A stretch of DNA of 64,000 nucleotides from Pseudohongiella sp. (GCF_011050365.1 NZ_DRFV01000008.1:62001-126000), one strand, 5' to 3'. Positions 44,399 to 55,606 are shown, counted from the first letter of the stretch. A program made the numbers and translations. The notes: generated from the letters alone by a model not told the origin.

Positions 44399-45353
44399 GA
44401 GCATCGTCGCTGCTGAAGCGCTTGCCGGCGGCAAACAGCGCCGGGCGTGAGTTCCTGATGTCGCGCACGGACACCGGGTTTTTGCCGGGCAGCTGCAGTT
44501 CACTCACATCCAGCACCCCATCGGTGCAGGCAATGCTAAGCACATTCCTGTCGTGACCTGGCAAAATGGTACCTGGCGCTGCATCGCCGGCCTGGTCTGC
44601 CTCGGAACAGGACGCTCGCAGCAGGCGCAGACGCTCGCCGTCCAGCAAGCTATAGGCCGGTTGACGTCCGATACCGGCACGAATGGTGCGGGCGATATCA
44701 GCCGCGCCGGCCCGCCAGTCAATCTGCGACTCCGCCTTGTCCAGCTTGCGGGCGTAGGTGCTCAGTGCATCATCCTGTTTTTCGGCGTGTTCGCGGAGCG
44801 CATCGAAATGCGCCAGCGTGTAAAGCAGGCCCTGGCAGCCCAATGTGGCCAGTCGATCCTCCAGTTGTTGCCGGTCATCACTATCGGTCAGCGCAGTGCT
44901 TAGTTTGTAAAGCATGTCACCGGTATCGAGACCGACATCCATCTGCATGATGGTGACGCCGGTTTCGCTGTCTCCGGCGAGCAAGGCGCGTTCGATGGGG
45001 GCGGCACCGCGCCATCGCGGCAACAAAGAGGCGTGAACATTGATGCAACCAAAACGGGGGATATCCAGCACAGCTTTCGGCAGCAACAGACCATAGGCAA
45101 CTACAATCATCAGATCGGGTGCCAGCGCGGCCAGTGCCGCTTGTGCGTCAGGGTCTTTCAGGGAGGCGGGCTGCACTACCGGCAGCTGGTGCTCAGTGGC
45201 GAGTGCCTTTACCGGACTGGCGTGCAGTTTTTTGCCGCGCCCCGATGCCCGGTCGGGCTGGGTATAAACAGCCGCGATTTCATGGCCGTGTGCTATCAGC
45301 GCGGACAGGTGGGAGGCAGCAAACGCAGGCGTGCCGGCAAAAACCAGTTTCAT
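44385..45353 (-). CDS. fmt: Methionyl-tRNA formyltransferase
   Basis: Fmt formylates initiator Met-tRNA using 10-formyl-tetrahydrofolate. The start is 'MKLVFAGTPAFAASHL', the family N-terminus; the frame extends ten codons further without similarity. Motifs: 'VYTQPDRASGRGKK', 'NVHASLLPRWRGAAPIERAL' (folate site, with the catalytic Asn-His) and 'GVTIMQMDVGLDTGDML'. The 322-residue length is normal. It lies 77 bases after def. Confidence 0.96.
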   Translation of the reverse strand: MKLVFAGTPAFAASHLSALIAHGHEIAAVYTQPDRASGRGKKLHASPVKALATEHQLPVVQPASLKDPDAQAALAALAPDLMIVVAYGLLLPKAVLDIPRFGCINVHASLLPRWRGAAPIERALLAGDSETGVTIMQMDVGLDTGDMLYKLSTALTDSDDRQQLEDRLATLGCQGLLYTLAHFDALREHAEKQDDALSTYARKLDKAESQIDWRAGAADIARTIRAGIGRQPAYSLLDGERLRLLRASCSEADQAGDAAPGTILPGHDRNVLSIACTDGVLDVSELQLPGKNPVSVRDIRNSRPALFAAGKRFSSDDAHEAR

Positions 45354-45430
45354 TTGATACCCATGGTGTGAGTTGTGGAGCAAAAGGTGTGTTGGCGAGC
45401 CTGCCGTGAGTTACCGGTCCGGCGTTATAC

Positions 45431-45943
45431 TCAGGCCATCGCAGCCTGCTTGTGGGCTTTTTCCAGCTTGCTGCGAATCCGTTGCCGTTTGATAGTGCTC
45501 AGGTAATCAACAAACAGTTTGCCATTCAGGTGATCCATCTCATGCTGAATACAGGTTGCCAGCAAACCATCCGCGATCATCTCGAAAGACTCGCCGTTAC
45601 GATCCAGTGCCTGCACCCGAATCTGACGCGGGCGGCTGACGGTTTCGTAGAAACCGGGTACCGACAGACAGCCTTCATCGTATTCCTCAAGGTCGTCGTC
45701 CAGCACGTCAAGCTTTGGATTGATGAACACCAGCGGAGCACTGCTGTCGTCTGAAACATCAATCACAATAAGCTGTTTGTGGACATTGACCTGTGTCGCG
45801 GCCAGACCGATACCCGGCGCGTCATACATGGTCTCGAACATATCATCGATGACCTGACGCAGGGCATCGTCCACCTGCGTTACCGGCTTGGCAATAGTAC
45901 GCAGTCGGGAATCAGGAAATTCCAGTATGTCCAGTTTTGCCAT
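45431..45943 (-). CDS. def: Peptide deformylase
   Basis: Def removes the N-formyl group from new proteins. The 170-residue protein has the three metal-site motifs in order: 'GIGLAATQ', 'EGCLSVPG' (ligand Cys) and '[12 protein letters not shown]' (two ligand His and the catalytic Glu). The C-terminal helix is basic, as in gram-negative type I enzymes. It is the first gene of the def-fmt-rsmB unit and divergent from dprA. Confidence 0.97.
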   Translation of the reverse strand: MAKLDILEFPDSRLRTIAKPVTQVDDALRQVIDDMFETMYDAPGIGLAATQVNVHKQLIVIDVSDDSSAPLVFINPKLDVLDDDLEEYDEGCLSVPGFYETVSRPRQIRVQALDRNGESFEMIADGLLATCIQHEMDHLNGKLFVDYLSTIKRQRIRSKLEKAHKQAAMA

Positions 45944-46065
45944 GGTTCAACTCCAGTTACGTGTCTCGATTCAGCAGGGTCGCCACATTTGTGCCATAAC
46001 CCAAGTACGTGAATATGCTCAGTATAACATAAGGCCCTCGCAGACCTAAGGGGAAGGAAGACCGA

Positions 46066-47067
46066 ATGAACAAGGAAAAGGTTTCAGCCTGGCTGGCACA
46101 GCCGGGCAATCATCTGGTGACGGTCGACGACCCCGGTTACCCGCCACTGCTACGGGAAATCAGTGACCATCCTCCGTTTTTGTTTGTGCGCGGCGACCCC
46201 GCCATTCTTGCCAGGCCCATGATAGCCATTGTCGGCAGTCGCAACAGTACCGTGTATGGCCGCGAGGTTGCATTCCGTCTGGGCGCGGAACTGACACACA
46301 AGGGGTTCGTGGTGTGCAGCGGGCTGGCAGCCGGCATTGATACCGAGGCGCACAAAGCCGCCGTACACTCGGCGGCCCCGACCGTCGCTGTGTTGGGCAA
46401 TGGTTTGTACGATGTGTATCCACCGGCGAACCGGGGTCTGGCCGGACAAATTGTGGCGCCGGGTCCGGCGCAGGGAGCATTGATCTCCGAGCTGGCACTG
46501 GATGCCGGCCCGATCTCTTCGCACTTTCCCAGCCGCAACCGGATCATCAGTGGGCTGAGCCTGGGTGTTTGTGTGGTCGAAGCCACCATGCGCAGTGGCT
46601 CCCTGATCACGGCGCGACTGGCGCTGCAACAGAACCGGGAGGTATTTGCGGTGCCCGGCTCAGTGAACAGCAATCGAAGCCGGGGCTGCCATGAGTTGTT
46701 GCGCCAGGGCGCGGTGCTGGTGGAGACCGCAGATGATATCCTCGCCCATGTCGAATCCCTGTATCACGGCCAGCTGGATCTGCTGGCGCAGCGTCGGCCC
46801 GCCACACCAGACACCGGCGCACGACGCAGGTCAGTTACAACGGCCAGTGACGCCAGTGACCAAACCGGCCGCCTGACAACGCCGCCGGCGCAGGATGAAA
46901 ATCCGGTGCTCACCTGTATCGGCACCGACCCGATCAATATGGATGCGCTGGTATTGCGAACGGGGCTGACAGTCAGCGAATTGAGCCAGCAATTGCTGGC
47001 GCTTGAGTTGGCCGGCGTGATTGAGAAACACGGAGGTCGCTGGGTGCGTTTGGCCGCTTGCAAGTGA
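46066..47067 (+). CDS. dprA: DNA processing protein DprA
   Basis: DprA binds incoming single-stranded DNA and loads RecA in transformation. The 333-residue protein has the Rossmann-like core: 'IAIVGSRNSTVYG' (about residue 55), 'VCSGLAAGIDTEAHKAA', 'AVLGNGLYDVYPPANRGL', 'HFPSRNRIISGLSLGV' and 'GSLITARLAL'. A low-complexity linker (about 245-275) joins a C-terminal winged-helix-like domain. The N-terminal SAM-like domain is shortened. In Pseudomonas a LysM-domain gene lies between def and dprA; here there are only 122 bases. Confidence 0.94.
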   Translation: MNKEKVSAWLAQPGNHLVTVDDPGYPPLLREISDHPPFLFVRGDPAILARPMIAIVGSRNSTVYGREVAFRLGAELTHKGFVVCSGLAAGIDTEAHKAAVHSAAPTVAVLGNGLYDVYPPANRGLAGQIVAPGPAQGALISELALDAGPISSHFPSRNRIISGLSLGVCVVEATMRSGSLITARLALQQNREVFAVPGSVNSNRSRGCHELLRQGAVLVETADDILAHVESLYHGQLDLLAQRRPATPDTGARRRSVTTASDASDQTGRLTTPPAQDENPVLTCIGTDPINMDALVLRTGLTVSELSQQLLALELAGVIEKHGGRWVRLAACK

Positions 47068-47193
47068 TCCCGGCCTGGGCTATTTTCAGCGCCCAGCGGG
47101 TTCAGCGCCCAGTGGTTTATCAGTGCCACCACCGTTCGGGGCTCAGTGCCTCACAGTTAACATCACCAGGCTTCAGGGTCGGAGACGCAACGC

Positions 47194-48779
<1,586 letters not shown>

Positions 48780-48783
48780 CGGT

Positions 48784-49620
48784 ATGAGCAGGAATGACCG
48801 TTACGCTGTGGTGGGTTATCCGGTGGCGCACAGCAAGTCACCGATGATTCACGGCCTGTTTGCCGAACAGACAGGTCAGCAGATCAACTATGAGCGCATG
48901 GAAATTGCGCCGGAAGATTTCATTTGCAGTGTGCGCGAGTTTTTTGCTCAGGGTGGCAAGGGCCTGAACATTACCCTGCCGCACAAGGAAACTGCCTGGC
49001 AACTGGTGCAGTGGCGAGCGCCGAATGCCGACCGTGCGGGTGCGGTCAACACGGTGTACCAGCTTGATGATGGTCGCCTGGCGGGAGACAACACTGACGG
49101 GGTCGGACTGGTACGTGACATTGAACAAAACCACGGTGGCAAACTGCGCGGCGCACGCATACTGGTGCTGGGCGCCGGCGGTGCCGTGCGGGGTGTGCTG
49201 CCCCGGTTAATCGCAGCGCAGCCGTCTGCCTTGTGTATAGTCAATCGTACCGTGTCGAGAGCAGAAGCACTGACACAGGTGTTCGCTGATCAGTTCAATA
49301 TAAACGTACTGTCCTACGAACAGCTGCAGGAACAGGCGACGACTTTCGACTGGATTATCAATGGCAGCGCCGGGGGTCTCAAAGGCGAATTGCCGCCCCT
49401 GCCCGCGACTCTGGTGGCAGCGGGCACCGCGTGCTACGACATGGTTTATGCGCCAGGTGGCACAGTATTCCAGCAGTGGGCAAAAGCCAACGGCGCCGCG
49501 ATGGCACTGGATGGTACCGGCATGCTGGTGGAGCAGGCGGCGGAATCCTTCCGGCTGTGGCGCGGCGTCCGCCCGCAGACGGCGCCGGTTATCGCGGCTC
49601 TGCGTAAAGCGTTAAGCTGA
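48784..49620 (+). CDS. aroE: Shikimate dehydrogenase (NADP+)
   Basis: AroE reduces 3-dehydroshikimate in aromatic amino acid synthesis. The start is the ATG giving 'MSRNDRYAVVGYPVAHSKSP', 4 bases after hemF. Motifs: shikimate-binding 'SKSP', 'NITLPHKE' with the catalytic lysine, 'DNTDGVGLV' with the catalytic aspartate, and the NADP loop 'VLGAGGAVRGVLP' followed by 'NRTVSRAEAL'. The 278-residue length is normal. Its end overlaps the next gene by 9 bases, tail-to-tail. Confidence 0.96.
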   Translation: MSRNDRYAVVGYPVAHSKSPMIHGLFAEQTGQQINYERMEIAPEDFICSVREFFAQGGKGLNITLPHKETAWQLVQWRAPNADRAGAVNTVYQLDDGRLAGDNTDGVGLVRDIEQNHGGKLRGARILVLGAGGAVRGVLPRLIAAQPSALCIVNRTVSRAEALTQVFADQFNINVLSYEQLQEQATTFDWIINGSAGGLKGELPPLPATLVAAGTACYDMVYAPGGTVFQQWAKANGAAMALDGTGMLVEQAAESFRLWRGVRPQTAPVIAALRKALS

Positions 49621-50148
49621 CGCGCTCAGATAACGATCTTTCAGCTCTTTGTATTTATTGGCGCTGTACAGGAAAAAAGATTTCTCTTCCTCATTAAGCG
49701 GTCGGGCCTGCTTGACCGGCGAACCGACATACAGATACCCGCTTTCCAGTTTCTTGCCCGGCGGGACCAGGCTACCGGCACCGATAATGACGTCCGACTC
49801 AACCACGGCGCCGTCCATGACCGTTGCGCCCATGCCGACCAGCACGCGATCGTGTATGGTGCAGCCATGCAGCATGACCTTGTGGCCGACCGTGACATCG
49901 CTGCCCACCGTGCAGGGATAGCCGTCAGGATTAAACGGACCGGCGTGCGTTACATGCAATACCGACCCGTCCTGTATGCTGCTGCGTTCACCAATGCGGA
50001 TGCGGTGGATGTCGCCCCGGATCACGGTCATCGGCCACACCGAGGAGTCGGTGCCGATATGCACATCGCCAATGACCACGGCACTGTCATCCACGAATAC
50101 GCGCTGACCCAGTTCAGGTGTATGAGCCTCGAATGATTTGATTGCCAC
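49612..50148 (-). CDS. Gamma carbonic anhydrase-like protein (YrdA family)
   Basis: A 178-residue left-handed beta-helix protein. Hexapeptide repeats run from about residue 20 to 135: 'DVHIGTDSSVWPMTVIRGD', 'IRIGERSSIQDGSVLHVTHAG' (here in part), 'VTVGHKVMLHGCTIHDRVLVG'. Histidines in the 'VTHAG', 'VGHKVMLHGC' positions match the zinc ligands of the gamma class. Enzyme activity is uncertain in this subfamily. It is placed between aroE and prlC, as in Pseudomonas. Confidence 0.88.
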   Translation of the reverse strand: MAIKSFEAHTPELGQRVFVDDSAVVIGDVHIGTDSSVWPMTVIRGDIHRIRIGERSSIQDGSVLHVTHAGPFNPDGYPCTVGSDVTVGHKVMLHGCTIHDRVLVGMGATVMDGAVVESDVIIGAGSLVPPGKKLESGYLYVGSPVKQARPLNEEEKSFFLYSANKYKELKDRYLSASA

Positions 50149-50226
50149 TGTGCAATCCTCCCTTTTGACACGAACAACAATGTTATGATGCCTTAACGCA
50201 TTCCAGTACGACAGGAGTTTTACCCG

Positions 50227-52320
50227 ATGTCAACGTCATCAGCGACCGCACACAATCCCTTATTGCAGTTTGAGCGCCTGCCCGACTTTCCTGCGCTACG
50301 CGCCGAACATATTCGTCCCGCAGTGGAGCAGGTGCTGGCAGAGAACAGGGCAGCACTGGACAGGATTCTGGCTGACGAACAAAATCAGACAGCGCCCGAC
50401 TGGCATAGCCTGATGGATGCGCTGGACGATCTGGATGATCGACTGACCAAGGTGTGGTCTACGGCCAGCCATCTCAACTCCGTTGCCAATACGCCCGATA
50501 TTCGCGACGCGTACAATGCCTGCCAGCCGCTGATCACCGAATACTATACCGCGCTGGGTCAGAATGAGCAGCTATTTGCCTGCGTCGAAGCGCTGAGCGC
50601 TCGTGCTGATGAGCTCGGGCTCGACGGGTCGCAGCGCAAGATCCTCGCGGACACCCTGCTTGATTTCAGGTTGGCAGGCGTTAACCTGCCAGCACAGGAA
50701 AAATTGCGCTTTACCGATATTCAGACCAGGCTTGGCAACTTGGCCAATGTCTTCAGTAACAATGTACTGGACGCCACCCGCGCCTGGACCCGGCATTTGA
50801 CGGACGATACCCTGCTGGGCGGCATTCCGGAAATGTCAGTGCAGGCAGCGGCCACTGCTGCTGCCAGCAAAGGTCTGGAAGGTTATCTGCTGACACTGGA
50901 CTTTCCCTGCTACTACGCGGTGATGACCTATGCCGACAATGAAGGTCTGCGCGAGGAGATGCACCGGGCTTTTGCAACCCGGGCATCAGACCAGGCGGTC
51001 GGCGCTGAGCCGGGCAAATGGGACAATTACGACATCATTCGCGATATCCTGCAGTTGCGCCAGGAGATGGCCACGCTGCTGGGTTATGACAACTACGCGG
51101 CGTTGTCCGTGGCGCGCAAAATGGCCAAGTCGGTTGATCAGGTCAACGCCTTTCTTGACGACCTGACACAGTACAGTCGACCAGCCGCGCAGCGTGAGTT
51201 TCAGGAGCTGTGTGATTTCGCGCGCACGGAACATGGCGTGGAGCAGCTCAATGCCTGGGATGTGGGATATTACAGCGAAAAACTGCGCAAGCAGAATTAC
51301 GATATTTCGCAGGAAGAACTGCGTGCCTGGTTCCCGCTGGACAAGGTGCGTGAAGGCCTGTTTGCCATCGTGGAAACTCTGTATGGCGTGCAGGTGGAGC
51401 CCGATACCAGCGCCGGCGTCTGGGATCCGTCGGTGTCGTTTTACAATATCCGCCGTGATGGAGATATCGTCGCGCGTTTCTACTTTGATCTGTTTACCCG
51501 CGAGGGCAAGCGCGGTGGTGCATGGATGGCCGATTGCCGCAGCCGACGCCTGATCACGGCCGATGGAATCGCAGTGCAGCAGCAGATTCCCGTGGCTTAC
51601 CTGGTGTGTAATTTTGCACCGCCCGCCGATGCCGACACGCCCGCGTTGCTGACACACAATGATGTCACCACCCTGTTTCACGAGTTCGGCCATGGCCTGC
51701 ACCATATGTTGACCCGGGAAAACTATCTGCGCTGTTCCGGTATCAGTGGTGTCGCCTGGGATGCTGTCGAGCTGCCTAGCCAATTGATGGAAAACTGGTG
51801 CTGGGATCCCGAGTCGATCGGACTGATCTCCGCGCATTACCAGACGGGTGAGGCTTTGCCGCAGGCGCTGCTCGACAAGATGCTGGCAGCGAAAAACTTC
51901 CAGTCAGGCATGCACAGCGTACGGCAACTGGAGTTTGCACTGTTTGATTTTGCGCTGCACCAGACGCCGGTTGATATGTCGCATGATTTTGTGGCGGAGG
52001 TGCTGACCATGGCCCGAAGCAAAACCGCCGTTTATCCGGTCCCTTGTTATAACCGCTTTCAGAACAGTTTCTCGCATATATTTGCCGGTGGTTACTCGGC
52101 CGGCTATTACAGCTACAAATGGGCCGAAGTGTTGTCCGCCGATGTTTTTTCCCGGTTCGAGGAGACGGGAGTGCTTAATCCGATCACTGGCAAGGCGTTT
52201 CTTGACAAAATATTGTCAAAAGGCGGCGGTGCCGACGCTTTATCCCTGTTTACCGATTTTATGGGCAGAGAACCTGATCTGGCCGCATTATTGAAACAGG
52301 AAGGCCTGCAAATACAATAA
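50227..52320 (+). CDS. prlC: Oligopeptidase A
   Basis: PrlC is an M3-family zinc peptidase that degrades short peptides, including signal peptide fragments. The 697-residue product has the catalytic 'LFHEFGHGLHHML' (HExxH, about residue 483) and the third ligand glutamate about 28 residues later in 'GVAWDAVELPSQLMENW'. 'FSHIFAGGYSAGYYSYKWAEV' near the end is typical. A ribosome-binding site ACAGGAG lies before the ATG. It stands alone, divergent from the carbonic anhydrase-like gene. Confidence 0.95.
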   Translation: MSTSSATAHNPLLQFERLPDFPALRAEHIRPAVEQVLAENRAALDRILADEQNQTAPDWHSLMDALDDLDDRLTKVWSTASHLNSVANTPDIRDAYNACQPLITEYYTALGQNEQLFACVEALSARADELGLDGSQRKILADTLLDFRLAGVNLPAQEKLRFTDIQTRLGNLANVFSNNVLDATRAWTRHLTDDTLLGGIPEMSVQAAATAAASKGLEGYLLTLDFPCYYAVMTYADNEGLREEMHRAFATRASDQAVGAEPGKWDNYDIIRDILQLRQEMATLLGYDNYAALSVARKMAKSVDQVNAFLDDLTQYSRPAAQREFQELCDFARTEHGVEQLNAWDVGYYSEKLRKQNYDISQEELRAWFPLDKVREGLFAIVETLYGVQVEPDTSAGVWDPSVSFYNIRRDGDIVARFYFDLFTREGKRGGAWMADCRSRRLITADGIAVQQQIPVAYLVCNFAPPADADTPALLTHNDVTTLFHEFGHGLHHMLTRENYLRCSGISGVAWDAVELPSQLMENWCWDPESIGLISAHYQTGEALPQALLDKMLAAKNFQSGMHSVRQLEFALFDFALHQTPVDMSHDFVAEVLTMARSKTAVYPVPCYNRFQNSFSHIFAGGYSAGYYSYKWAEVLSADVFSRFEETGVLNPITGKAFLDKILSKGGGADALSLFTDFMGREPDLAALLKQEGLQIQ

Positions 52321-52713
52321 ATATCGGGCAATATTGATCTGGCGCAGAGCTGGGTCTGATCAGTATCACTATAGTGCACGCGGACTGAATTGACAGCTTG
52401 GTGCCGTCTTTTAACAACACAGCGATCGATTCTGGTCAGTTACGATGGCATTATCGAAATAAGTTTTGTTATAATGCCCGGCGCTTTACATTGTATCCCA
52501 ATGTCCTGCCAACCAAGTCCGCCCCGGAAAGCATGGGGCAGGTCTGCGATATTTGCGCTGGTATCAGCTCCGGTACGCCGGATCCGACGCCTGCACCTAT
52601 CGGCACGGTGATTTAAGCCGCCCGCAACTGCAATAATGCAGGCGCCGGGCTAAAACAATAAAACCTGAAAACGTTTATAACAGCCCTTTCTTACTATTAC
52701 GGAGACACGGCGA
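52321..52713. promoter_or_regulatory. Leader region of the first cox operon
   Basis: About 390 bases without a supported gene. A perfect TATAAT at 52470-52475 is the best promoter candidate, with only a weak -35 near 52447. A bulged hairpin lies at 52620-52650 (GCCCG/CGGGC outer stem, CTGCA/TGCAG inner stem, ATAA loop). GGAGA at 52701-52705 is the coxB ribosome-binding site. If transcription begins near 52482 the leader is ~230 bases. A 27-codon open frame at 52533-52616 with a Cys-x2-Cys could be a leader peptide, but nothing else supports it. Confidence 0.4.
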
Positions 52714-53862
52714 ATGTTGTCCAAAGCAAAGCTGTGGTTAGGCCTTGCCCTCAGCACTCTGATGTTCTGGAGTGCGGGTCTGCATGCAGCCTGGGAATTG
52801 AACATGCCCAGGGGCGTAACCCAAATGAGTCGAGATACCTATGGCCTTCATATGACAATCTTCTGGTGGGTAGTTGCCATCGGGGTTGTGGTATTTGGCG
52901 TCATGTTGTGGTCCATCATCCATCATCGCAAATCCAAAGGCGCCAAACCGGCAACTTTCCACGAAAGCACCAAGGTGGAGATTGTCTGGACGCTGATTCC
53001 CTTCGCGATCCTGATCCTGATGGCGATTCCGGCAACCCGCGTGTTGACCGATGCATACGACACCACCGGCTCCGAGCTGGATATCCAGATCACCGGTTAT
53101 CAGTGGCGCTGGGAATACACCTACATGCGTGAAAACATGGACGACGAGGAAGTCTCCTTTTTCAGTACGCTGAGTACCTCCCGCGAAGAAATCAGCAACG
53201 ACATCGAGAAATCGGAGAACTATCTGCTGGACGTTGACCGTCCGCTGGTGATTCCGACCGACACCCGTGTTCGCTTCCTGATGACCTCTGCCGACGTGCT
53301 GCATGCCTGGTGGGTGCCTGACTTTGCCATTAAGAAGGACACTATTCCCGGCTTCATCAATGAAACCTGGGTGGTCGTTGAAGAGCCCGGTGTCTATCGC
53401 GGCCAATGTGCCGAGCTGTGTGGCATGGATCACGGCTTCATGCCGATCGTAGTCCACGCGCTGCCGCCGGAAGAGTACCAGGCATGGTACGCCGATCAGC
53501 AGGCCGCTGCCGCCGAGATTCGTGAACTGGCAAACGCTGAACTGTCCATGGAAGATGCCATGGCGCAGGGCGAGCAGATCTACACCCAGAACTGCGTGGC
53601 CTGCCACCAGGCGGGTGGTGTGGGCATGCCCCCGGTATTCCCGGCACTTGCCGGCAGCGCAAAAGCCACGGGTGATCGCGTAGTCACCATGGACACTCTT
53701 GTCAACGGTGTCGACGGTACAGCGATGGCGGCCTATGGCCGACAACTGAACCCGATTCAACTGGCTGCCATTATTACCTACGTTCGCAATGCCTTCGGCA
53801 ACGACACGGGCGATCTGGTTCAGCCAACCGAAGTCAACGCATATATTCAAGAAGGACAGTAA
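52714..53862 (+). CDS. coxB: Cytochrome c oxidase subunit II with one c-type heme domain
   Basis: Subunit II receives electrons from cytochrome c through the CuA site. The 382-residue protein has a signal/first helix (about 5-25), two further membrane helices (about 45-68 and 88-108), and the cupredoxin domain with 'QWRWEY', and 'CAELCGMDHGFM' holding the CuA ligands. It ends in a fused cytochrome c domain with 'CVACH' at about residue 293. The caa3-like fusion is common in gammaproteobacteria. It is the first gene of coxB-coxA-ctaG-coxC. Confidence 0.96.
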   Translation: MLSKAKLWLGLALSTLMFWSAGLHAAWELNMPRGVTQMSRDTYGLHMTIFWWVVAIGVVVFGVMLWSIIHHRKSKGAKPATFHESTKVEIVWTLIPFAILILMAIPATRVLTDAYDTTGSELDIQITGYQWRWEYTYMRENMDDEEVSFFSTLSTSREEISNDIEKSENYLLDVDRPLVIPTDTRVRFLMTSADVLHAWWVPDFAIKKDTIPGFINETWVVVEEPGVYRGQCAELCGMDHGFMPIVVHALPPEEYQAWYADQQAAAAEIRELANAELSMEDAMAQGEQIYTQNCVACHQAGGVGMPPVFPALAGSAKATGDRVVTMDTLVNGVDGTAMAAYGRQLNPIQLAAIITYVRNAFGNDTGDLVQPTEVNAYIQEGQ

Positions 53863-53867
53863 AAACC

Positions 53868-55451
53868 ATGAGCGCTGCACACGATCATCATCACGGCCCC
53901 GCCAAAGGCATATCGCGATGGTTGTTTACTACCAACCATAAAGATATTGGCTCTATGTACTTGTGGTTCAGCTTCGCCATGTTTCTCCTGGGCGGCACTT
54001 TTGCCCTGGTGATTCGCGCTGAACTGTTCCAGCCAGGTCTGCAGTTTGTCGACCCTCTCTTCTTTAACCAGATGACGACCATGCATGGTCTGATCATGGT
54101 ATTTGGTGCGGTCATGCCTGCGTTTGTGGGTATGGCCAACTGGATGATTCCGCTGATGATTGGCGCGCCTGACATGGCGTTGCCGCGGATGAACAACTGG
54201 AGTTTCTGGATTCTGCCATTCGCATTCGCGATGATGGTATCGACTCTGTTCATGGAAGGCGGCGGCCCCAACTTCGGCTGGACCTTCTATGCACCGTTGT
54301 CGACAACCTATGGTCCGCCTTCAACCACGTTCTTCATCTTTGCCGTTCACATTCTGGGTGCGTCATCCATTATGGGTGCGATCAACGTGATTGCCACCAT
54401 CCTCAACATGCGTGCCCCCGGCATGACCCTGATGAAGATGCCGCTGTTCGTATGGACCTGGTTGATCACTGCGTATCTGCTGATTGCTGTTATGCCGGTT
54501 CTGGCCGGTGTGGTTACCATGATGCTGTTTGACATCCACTTCGGCACCGCATTCTTTGATGCCGCTGGTGGTGGTGACCCGGTTCTGTTCCAGCACCTGT
54601 TCTGGTTCTTCGGTCACCCTGAAGTTTACATCATGATTCTGCCGGCATTTGGTATTGTGTCTGCCATCATCCCGACTTTCGCACGCAAGCGTCTGTTTGG
54701 TTATGACTCCATGGTATATGCAACTGCATCTATCGCGTTCCTGTCCTTCATCGTATGGGCACACCACATGTTTACAGTGGGTATGCCGTTGGCCGGCCAG
54801 CTGTTCTTCATGTACGCAACCATGCTGATTGCGGTGCCGACAGGCGTGAAGGTTTTCAACTGGGTGGCTACCATGTTCCGTGGTTCCATGACGTTTGAAA
54901 CGCCAATGCTGTTTGCCATTGCCTTTGTGGTGTTGTTCACCATCGGTGGTTTCACGGGTGTCATGCTGGCGATTACCCCGGTTGACTTCCAGTACCATGA
55001 CACCTACTTCGTGGTTGCTCACTTCCATTACGTGCTGGTGCCAGGTGCCGTGTTCTCCCTGATGGCTGCAACCTATTACTGGCTGCCCAAGTGGACTGGT
55101 TACATGTACGACGAGAACCTGGGCAAGCTACACTTCTGGCTGTCATTTGTCGGCGTCAACCTGTTGTTTTTCCCGCAGCACTTCCTGGGTCTGGCCGGCA
55201 TGCCGCGTCGTATCCCGGACTACGCGTTGCAGTTTGCTGACTTCAACTGGATCTCCAGTGTTGGTGGCTTCCTGTTCGGTTTCTCCCAGCTGATCCTGCT
55301 GTTTGTTGTCATCAAGTGTATTCGCGGTGGCAAAAAAGCAACGGCTCAGGTTTGGGAAGGTGCTCAGGGTCTGGAGTGGACAGTGGCGTCACCAGCGCCT
55401 TACCACACCTTTGAAACACCGCCCGACCCCGCCCTGATCAAGGCTCAGTAA
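53868..55451 (+). CDS. coxA: Cytochrome c oxidase subunit I
   Basis: The catalytic subunit with heme a, heme a3 and CuB, 527 residues and twelve membrane helices. Metal ligands are visible in 'TTMHGLIMVF', 'WFFGHPEVYIMILPAFG' (CuB His and the cross-linked Tyr; the Glu marks family A1), 'VWAHHMFT' and 'VVAHFHYVLVP'. The start codon is five bases after the coxB stop. The end is followed by the 13-bp tandem repeats before ctaG. Confidence 0.97.
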   Translation: MSAAHDHHHGPAKGISRWLFTTNHKDIGSMYLWFSFAMFLLGGTFALVIRAELFQPGLQFVDPLFFNQMTTMHGLIMVFGAVMPAFVGMANWMIPLMIGAPDMALPRMNNWSFWILPFAFAMMVSTLFMEGGGPNFGWTFYAPLSTTYGPPSTTFFIFAVHILGASSIMGAINVIATILNMRAPGMTLMKMPLFVWTWLITAYLLIAVMPVLAGVVTMMLFDIHFGTAFFDAAGGGDPVLFQHLFWFFGHPEVYIMILPAFGIVSAIIPTFARKRLFGYDSMVYATASIAFLSFIVWAHHMFTVGMPLAGQLFFMYATMLIAVPTGVKVFNWVATMFRGSMTFETPMLFAIAFVVLFTIGGFTGVMLAITPVDFQYHDTYFVVAHFHYVLVPGAVFSLMAATYYWLPKWTGYMYDENLGKLHFWLSFVGVNLLFFPQHFLGLAGMPRRIPDYALQFADFNWISSVGGFLFGFSQLILLFVVIKCIRGGKKATAQVWEGAQGLEWTVASPAPYHTFETPPDPALIKAQ

Positions 55452-55493
55452 CACTGAGCCTGGTGCCCCACTGATAACGGGTACGGGCAGTAC

Positions 55494-55559
55494 GTTGGGG
55501 ATAGTAGGTTGAGATAGTACGTTGAGATAGTAAGTTGAGATAGTAAGTTGAGATAGTCC
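55494..55559. repeat. Five 13-bp tandem repeats between coxA and ctaG
   Basis: Units: 55494-55507 (14 bases, slightly diverged), 55508-55520, 55521-55533, 55534-55546 and 55547-55559. The shared core is GTTGAGATAGTA with a variable first base; units 2 to 5 differ at that position and, in the last, at the final base. The array is outside any coding sequence. Confidence 0.95.
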
Positions 55560-55606
55560 GCTGGTTCGTGATGACTGTATTTGAGTAATAAGTCGGAGTA
55601 ACGAAT

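Noticed and set aside
50986-51837. A long minus-strand open frame (283 codons) opposite prlC
   Set aside because: Lies wholly within the conserved PrlC coding sequence, shows no family motif and has no ribosome-binding site.
52398-52616. A 72-codon open frame upstream of coxB
   Set aside because: Its first half lies before the predicted transcription start and its sequence is not recognisable. Only the last 27 codons are noted as a possible leader peptide.
55494-55559. CRISPR array at the 13-bp repeats
   Set aside because: Units are directly adjacent without spacers and there is no cas gene; it is a simple tandem repeat.
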